Assembly (NCBI GenBank): GCA_029256035.1
Contig: JAQSYR010000014.1
Span: forward strand, 1 to 11,579
DNA length: 11,579 nucleotides
Direction: 5' to 3'
DNA from: Anaerocolumna sp.
GTDB taxonomy: Bacteria; Bacillota; Clostridia; Lachnospirales; Lachnospiraceae
This document shows positions 7,666 to 11,579 of this stretch, one piece after another. The stretch's first letter is position 1. Each line of letters begins with the position of its first letter. A program made the position numbers and the translations under genes. Under the pieces are notes generated by a model that was not told the origin of the DNA, did not search any database, and worked only from the letters and a program-made list of their open reading frames with translations.

Positions 7666-8140
7666 TTTAGGAATTGTATTAGCTGCGTTAGGTGCAGCAT
7701 TTGCTGCTTTGATGGCAGGCATGGGATCTTCAAACGGTGTAGGTACAGCAGGTATGGCTGCTGCAGGTGTTACTACAGAAGATCCAAGTAAATTTGCAAA
7801 AGTATTAATTCTTCAAGCTTTACCAGGTACACAGGGTATCTATGGATTATTAATTGCATTTATCACTTTATCACAAATTGGTATTTTAGGTGGAGATTCT
7901 AACATTTCCGTAGCTAAAGGCTGTTTATATTTAGCTGCATGTCTTCCAATGGGATTAGTTGGTTATTTTTCAGGAAAACATCAGGGACGTGCTTCTGTAG
8001 CATCCATTGGTATTGTTGCAAAAAGACCAGAACAATTCGGTAAAGCAATGGTATTCCCAGCGATGGTTGAAACATATGCAATTTTAGCATTACTTGTTTC
8101 AATACTTATGATAACTTCAATTGGTGGTTTAAACATTTAA
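7658..8140 (+). CDS. ntpK: V-type ATPase rotor-ring subunit K (proteolipid) with Na+ ligands
   Basis: A 160-residue rotor-ring protein with four membrane helices arising from a duplicated two-helix hairpin. Only the second repeat keeps the ion-binding carboxylate, E138 in MVETY; the first has Q59 in LPGTQG. All five side-chain or backbone Na+ ligands of E. hirae NtpK (L61, T64, Q65, Q110, E139) have counterparts here: L55, T58, Q59, Q109, E138, with identical spacing apart from offsets caused by the shorter N-terminus. The ring is therefore predicted to bind Na+. The start is the ATG at 7658, preceded by TAAGGAG about 10 nt upstream. An open frame extends further upstream to 7535 but lies inside ntpI and would add 41 unrelated polar residues, so it is rejected. 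Confidence 0.95.
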   Translation: MDNLGIVLAALGAAFAALMAGMGSSNGVGTAGMAAAGVTTEDPSKFAKVLILQALPGTQGIYGLLIAFITLSQIGILGGDSNISVAKGCLYLAACLPMGLVGYFSGKHQGRASVASIGIVAKRPEQFGKAMVFPAMVETYAILALLVSILMITSIGGLNI

Positions 8141-8159
8141 CAGTTAGGAGAGTTTGGCT

Positions 8160-8756
8160 ATGACTGGATTAGAAAAGATTATTAAACATATCGAGGATGA
8201 TGCTGCCGCCATTTCTAAGTCAATACTTTCTGAAGCCGAAAGTAAGGCACAGGAGATTGTTTCTGCTGCTAAAGCAGAAGGGGAAAAAAAGCGCGCAGAA
8301 ATCACAGAACGGTCTAAACTAGAGGTGGAAGCCAGTTTAAGCCGCGCAGAATCAGCTGCCCTCTTAAGAGAAAAGAAAATAATATTAAATACAAAGCAAG
8401 AAATTATTGAAGATGTAATCACAAAAGCCAAAGAGTCATTAGAGAAACTTCCTGAAAAAGAATACTTTGATGTAATTATCAATATGGTTAAGAAGAATGC
8501 TTTAAATAAAGCAGGTTACATTGTATTTTCGAAAAAAGATAAAGGTAGATTGGCCGAAAATTTTCAGGATGTAATTAATGAAGTTTTAGCTGGCAATAGT
8601 GGAGCAACACTAACTATTTCTGAAGAAACCAAAGAAATTGATGGTGGTTTTATTTTAATTTATGGTGATATTGAAGAAAACTGCTCTTTCGATGCTTTAT
8701 TCTTAGCTGCAAGAGAATCACTACAGGATAAAGTGAGTAAAGTATTATTTGATTAA
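8160..8756 (+). CDS. ntpE: V/A-type ATPase peripheral-stalk subunit E
   Basis: A 198-residue soluble subunit. Residues 1-100 form a charged Ala/Glu/Lys helix for the coiled coil with the NtpF-type subunit. Residues 100-198 form the globular C-terminal domain that binds the catalytic head. The E-family signature near the C-terminus is visible as DGGFILIYGDIEENCSFDAL (161-180), followed by a final basic and hydrophobic helix. The start is ATG 8160: TAGGAG ends 9 nt before it. A TTG two codons earlier (8154) is in frame but only 3 nt from that ribosome binding site, so it is less likely. The gene follows ntpK after 19 bp and is separated from ntpC by a 69-bp spacer with a strong hairpin. Confidence 0.95.
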   Translation: MTGLEKIIKHIEDDAAAISKSILSEAESKAQEIVSAAKAEGEKKRAEITERSKLEVEASLSRAESAALLREKKIILNTKQEIIEDVITKAKESLEKLPEKEYFDVIINMVKKNALNKAGYIVFSKKDKGRLAENFQDVINEVLAGNSGATLTISEETKEIDGGFILIYGDIEENCSFDALFLAARESLQDKVSKVLFD

Positions 8757-8763
8757 TCAATGC

Positions 8764-8790
8764 CTTTTGCCAATGTGCAATTGGCCAAAG
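8764..8790 (+). other. Intercistronic hairpin between ntpE and ntpC
   Basis: CTTTTGCCAAT (8764-8774) pairs with ATTGGCCAAAG (8780-8790): 10 of 11 pairs form, with one T-C mismatch and a 5-nt GTGCA loop. No U-tract follows, so it is not a terminator. It starts 7 nt after the ntpE stop and ends 23 nt before the ntpC ribosome binding site. It could stop 3'-to-5' decay, mark an RNase cut, or tune output of C against E. Confidence 0.6.
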
Positions 8791-8825
8791 TTGAACAAAT
8801 ACATTTTAGAAAGGGAGGTGATTAC

Positions 8826-9794
8826 ATGGCTGATGATCAATTTGTTTATGCAGTTGCTCGAATTCGCGCAAAAGAGCTAACATTACTTGACAATGCTTTT
8901 TTTGATCAGCTAATGGCAGCGAAAAGTTATAAGGAGTGTTTACAGCTTTTATCTGATAAGGGCTGGGGAAGAACAGGTGAGGAATCTGCAGAAGAGTTAT
9001 TATCCGTTGAAAGAGAAAAAACATGGGATTTGATGGGCGAACTTGTAAGTGATCTTTCCATCTTTAATACTTTTTTATATGATAATGATTTCCATAATTT
9101 AAAAGCTGCAATAAAGCAGGTATATGTTGGTGAAGAAGTACCAAATATTTATATATCCCGTGGGACTATTCAACCCGAAATAATATACAATGGAGTAAAG
9201 CAACATGATTTTTCATTACTTCCTGAACACATGAAAGCATGTGCAGAAGAGGCATATCAAGTTCAACTGCATACAGGAGACAGTCAGTTATGTGATGTTA
9301 TCATCGATAGAGCAACACTTGAAACAATCTACGCTAAAGCCAAGGAAACAGGTAATGAACTCTTAATAAAGTATGCTGAGCTTAAGGTGGTTGCGGCAGA
9401 TATCATGATTGCCATCCGAGGTAATAGAACTGGTAAAGGGAAAGAATTTTTTGCAAGAGCAATGGTAGATTGTGCTTCTCTTGACAAAAACAGATTAATT
9501 GAGGCTGCATTAACAGATGAGGAAGCTATTTATGATTATCTTTCTACAACTATTTATGCAGATGCTGTTTTATCAATGAAGGAATCTTCTGCAGCTTTTG
9601 AAAAATGGTGTGACAATCTAATAATAAAAAATATTAAACCACTTAAATATGATTCATTCTCAATGTCTCCTTTAGCAGCATTTATTTTAGCAAGAGAAAA
9701 TGAAATTAAGTCGGTTAGAATTTTATTATCAGGTAAGTTAAACAATCTTCCGGATGAATTTATTCGAGAAAGGTTAAGGGAAATGTATGTTTAA
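8826..9794 (+). CDS. ntpC: V/A-type ATPase subunit C (d-type, rotor-to-ring connector)
   Basis: A 322-residue soluble, mainly helical subunit that sits as a socket between the K ring and the central stalk. Its length is close to family norms. Family features include the N-terminal region with YAVARIRAKE (8-17), the central helical repeats, and the conserved C-terminal stretch ENEIKSVRILLSGK (291-304) followed by IRERLREMYV at the very end. The start is ATG 8826, with GGAGGTG ending 5 nt upstream. An in-frame ATG at 8760 would add 22 residues encoded by the hairpin and ribosome-binding region, so it is rejected. The stop overlaps the ntpG start by 8 nt (ATGTTTAA), the same overlap size as at ntpI-ntpK. 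Confidence 0.95.
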   Translation: MADDQFVYAVARIRAKELTLLDNAFFDQLMAAKSYKECLQLLSDKGWGRTGEESAEELLSVEREKTWDLMGELVSDLSIFNTFLYDNDFHNLKAAIKQVYVGEEVPNIYISRGTIQPEIIYNGVKQHDFSLLPEHMKACAEEAYQVQLHTGDSQLCDVIIDRATLETIYAKAKETGNELLIKYAELKVVAADIMIAIRGNRTGKGKEFFARAMVDCASLDKNRLIEAALTDEEAIYDYLSTTIYADAVLSMKESSAAFEKWCDNLIIKNIKPLKYDSFSMSPLAAFILARENEIKSVRILLSGKLNNLPDEFIRERLREMYV

Positions 9795-10104
9795 AATAGC
9801 AGTGTTAGGCGACCGAGACAGTATTTATGGTTTTGCTGCACTGGGACTTGATACCTATCCAGTAAAAAACATGGAAGATGCAGCAAAATTATTAAAAAAA
9901 CTTGCAGAAGGCAAGTATGCGGTTATATATATAACTGAAGCTTATGTAGCCGGGTTAGAAGCTGATATTGATAAATATCGTGCAGAACTCTTTCCGGCAA
10001 TCATTCCAATACCAGGAGTATCTGGAAATACAGGAATGGGAATGCGAAATGTAAAGAAATCAGTAGAAAGAGCTGTTGGCTCTGATATTATTTTTAACAA
10101 CTAA
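9787..10104 (+). CDS. ntpG: V/A-type ATPase central-stalk subunit F (NtpG-type)
   Basis: A 105-residue soluble subunit with a Rossmann-like fold that binds the central-stalk subunit D inside the rotor. The N-terminal strand MFKIAVLGDRDSIYGFAALG (1-20) is the family signature, with the GD-x-x-x-x-x-GF pattern. The segment KYAVIYITEAYV (39-50) forms the second strand. A Pro-rich PAIIPIPG turn (75-82) follows, then a C-terminal helix with VKKSVERAVG (94-103). The start overlaps the ntpC stop; the only ribosome binding signal is TTAAGGGA just upstream, weaker than elsewhere in the operon, so coupling with ntpC is likely. The next gene, ntpA, begins 24 bp later. In E. hirae this subunit is NtpG; in archaeal naming it is subunit F. 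Confidence 0.94.
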   Translation: MFKIAVLGDRDSIYGFAALGLDTYPVKNMEDAAKLLKKLAEGKYAVIYITEAYVAGLEADIDKYRAELFPAIIPIPGVSGNTGMGMRNVKKSVERAVGSDIIFNN

Positions 10105-10128
10105 ACTAAAAAGCAGGTGAAAATAAAA

Positions 10129-11579
10129 ATGAGTAAAGGCACTATAAAAAAAGTTGCCGGTCCTTTGGTAATTGCTGAGGGTATGCGTGATGCAAACATG
10201 TTTGACGTAGTACGTGTTAGTAATCAGCGTCTGATAGGTGAAATCATCGAAATACATGGTGATAAAGCGTCAGTTCAGGTATATGAGGAAACATCAGGCT
10301 TAGGACCTGGTGAACCGGTAGAATCAACTGGTGCTCCATTAAGTGTAGAGCTTGGACCCGGACTGATTGGTAGTATTTTTGATGGTATTCAGCGTCCTTT
10401 AGTTGATATTATGGATGCAACTGGAAACAATCTTACTCGTGGTGTTGAAATTCCTTCTTTAAAGAGAGATGCTAAGTGGCATTTTGTTCCTACAGTATCC
10501 ATAGGCGACAAAGTGGAAAGTGGAGACATCATTGGTACAGTTTCTGAAACTGTAATTGTAACACAGAAAATTATGATCCCTTATAAAGTAAGTGGTACAA
10601 TCAAATCTATTCAGGAAGGCGACTTTACAATAGAAGATACCGTTGCTGAAGTAGAAGCTGCAGATGGTACTATTACCAAAGTAACTATGATGCAAAAGTG
10701 GCCAGTACGTGTTGGCCGTCCTTATAAGGAAAAGTTATCACCAAGTATGCCTCTTGTAACTGGACAAAGAGTAATTGATACTTTATTCCCAATTGCAAAA
10801 GGTGGTGTTGCAGCTGTTCCCGGACCTTTCGGTAGTGGAAAAACAGTAGTACAGCATCAGTTAGCAAAATGGGCAGAGGCTGATATTGTAGTTTACATCG
10901 GATGTGGTGAACGTGGTAATGAGATGACAGACGTTCTAAATGAATTCCCAGAATTAAAGGATCCAAAAACAGGACATTCCTTAATGGAAAGAACTGTTTT
11001 AATTGCAAATACTTCCGACATGCCAGTTGCTGCTCGTGAAGCATCCATTTATGTTGGTATTACAATTGCAGAATATTTCCGTGATATGGGCTTTTCTGTG
11101 GCACTTATGGCAGACTCTACTTCTCGTTGGGCAGAGGCTCTTCGTGAAATGTCTGGCCGTTTAGAGGAGATGCCTGGTGAAGAAGGTTATCCTGCTTATT
11201 TAGGAAGCCGTCTTGCACAATTCTATGAACGTGCAGGTCGTGTAATATCTTTAGGAAAAGATGGCAGAGAGGGAGCTTTATCTGTTATTGGTGCAGTTTC
11301 TCCTCCAGGTGGTGATATTTCTGAACCGGTTTCACAGGCAACCCTTCGTATCGTAAAGGTATTCTGGGGACTAGATTCTAACCTTGCCTACAGACGTCAT
11401 TTCCCAGCAATCAACTGGTTAACCAGTTATTCCTTGTATGTTGATAATTTAGGAAAATGGTTCAACGATAAGGTGAATGAAACATGGATGAATCTTCGCG
11501 GACGTATCATGCATCTTTTACACGATGAATCAGAATTAGATGAAATCGTAAAATTAGTTGGTATGGATGCATTATCCGC
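10129..11579 (+). CDS. ntpA: V-type ATPase catalytic subunit A, 3' end outside window
   Basis: The ATP-hydrolysing subunit of the catalytic head. 483 codons are present out of about 590, and the frame is open at the window end. The N-terminal beta-barrel (about 1-75) is followed by the extra non-homologous domain typical of A subunits (about 115-185). The Walker A loop GPFGSGKT is at 232-239 with K238, and the catalytic glutamate is E261 in GERGNE. Later landmarks include DSTSRWAEALRE and the SPPGGDISEPV segment. K238 and E261 fall at the same numbers as in E. hirae NtpA. The start has AGCAGGTGA 7 nt upstream of the ATG. NtpB (non-catalytic, nucleotide-binding) and NtpD (central stalk) are expected next, but this cannot be seen here. 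Confidence 0.97.
   Translation, partial: MSKGTIKKVAGPLVIAEGMRDANMFDVVRVSNQRLIGEIIEIHGDKASVQVYEETSGLGPGEPVESTGAPLSVELGPGLIGSIFDGIQRPLVDIMDATGNNLTRGVEIPSLKRDAKWHFVPTVSIGDKVESGDIIGTVSETVIVTQKIMIPYKVSGTIKSIQEGDFTIEDTVAEVEAADGTITKVTMMQKWPVRVGRPYKEKLSPSMPLVTGQRVIDTLFPIAKGGVAAVPGPFGSGKTVVQHQLAKWAEADIVVYIGCGERGNEMTDVLNEFPELKDPKTGHSLMERTVLIANTSDMPVAAREASIYVGITIAEYFRDMGFSVALMADSTSRWAEALREMSGRLEEMPGEEGYPAYLGSRLAQFYERAGRVISLGKDGREGALSVIGAVSPPGGDISEPVSQATLRIVKVFWGLDSNLAYRRHFPAINWLTSYSLYVDNLGKWFNDKVNETWMNLRGRIMHLLHDESELDEIVKLVGMDALS

Noticed and set aside
8154..8159. TTG as the ntpE start
   Set aside because: Only 3 nt separate it from the ribosome binding site; the ATG at 8160 has 9 nt.
8760..8825. A longer start for ntpC
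   Set aside because: It would translate the hairpin and the GGAGGTG itself. Family members start near MADDQFVY-like sequence.
10459..11044. Open frames opposite ntpA
   Set aside because: They are shadows of the conserved catalytic-subunit frame on the other strand, and their compositions are unlike real proteins.

Overview
The window comes from a low-GC, anaerobe-like Firmicute, most plausibly a clostridial bacterium (Lachnospiraceae-like). This rests on AT-rich intergenic DNA, strong GGAGG-type ribosome binding sites, sigma-A-like promoters, and a V-type ATPase operon in the same gene order as the Enterococcus hirae ntp operon. The genus is an inference; no 16S or other marker gene is present. 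I see no phage, insertion sequence, CRISPR array, tRNA or rRNA, and no gene set I would call a new system. The window is mainly ion-pump genes, with some unexplained non-coding structure between them.

Left part (1-3494): the 3' end of a Zn/Cd/Pb-type (P1B-2) P-type ATPase reads rightward. It converges on a complete leftward P-type Ca2+ ATPase of 895 residues. The 163 bp between their stop codons is filled almost exactly by a large nested inverted repeat (510-656) that starts about 9 nt after each stop codon.

Middle (3495-5307): a leftward stand-alone GltD-like FAD/NAD(P) oxidoreductase with two N-terminal Cys4 clusters starts at TTG. It has its own promoter (TTGACT, 18 bp, TATAAT) and a Rho-independent terminator. 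Just upstream of its -35 box lie two copies of a 23-bp operator-like repeat, 42 bp apart. The rest of this roughly 500-bp divergent region is AT-rich and appears non-coding, apart from the promoter (TTGAAT, 17 bp, TATAAT) of the rightward operon.

Right part (5308-11579): a V/A-type ATPase operon in the order H-type stalk (ntpF), I (ntpI), K (ntpK), E (ntpE), C (ntpC), F-type (ntpG), A (ntpA, cut by the window end). B and D subunit genes are expected just beyond. NtpF and NtpE make the peripheral stalk, NtpC joins the central rotor to the membrane ring, NtpG belongs to the central stalk, NtpA is the catalytic subunit, and NtpI plus the NtpK ring carry the ions. All five Na+ ligands known from the E. 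hirae NtpK ring are conserved here, so the enzyme is predicted to move Na+ rather than H+. Several gene starts are set by ribosome binding sites downstream of the longest possible reading frame (ntpK, ntpE, ntpC). Two junctions overlap by 8 nt, and the ntpE-ntpC junction carries a strong hairpin.
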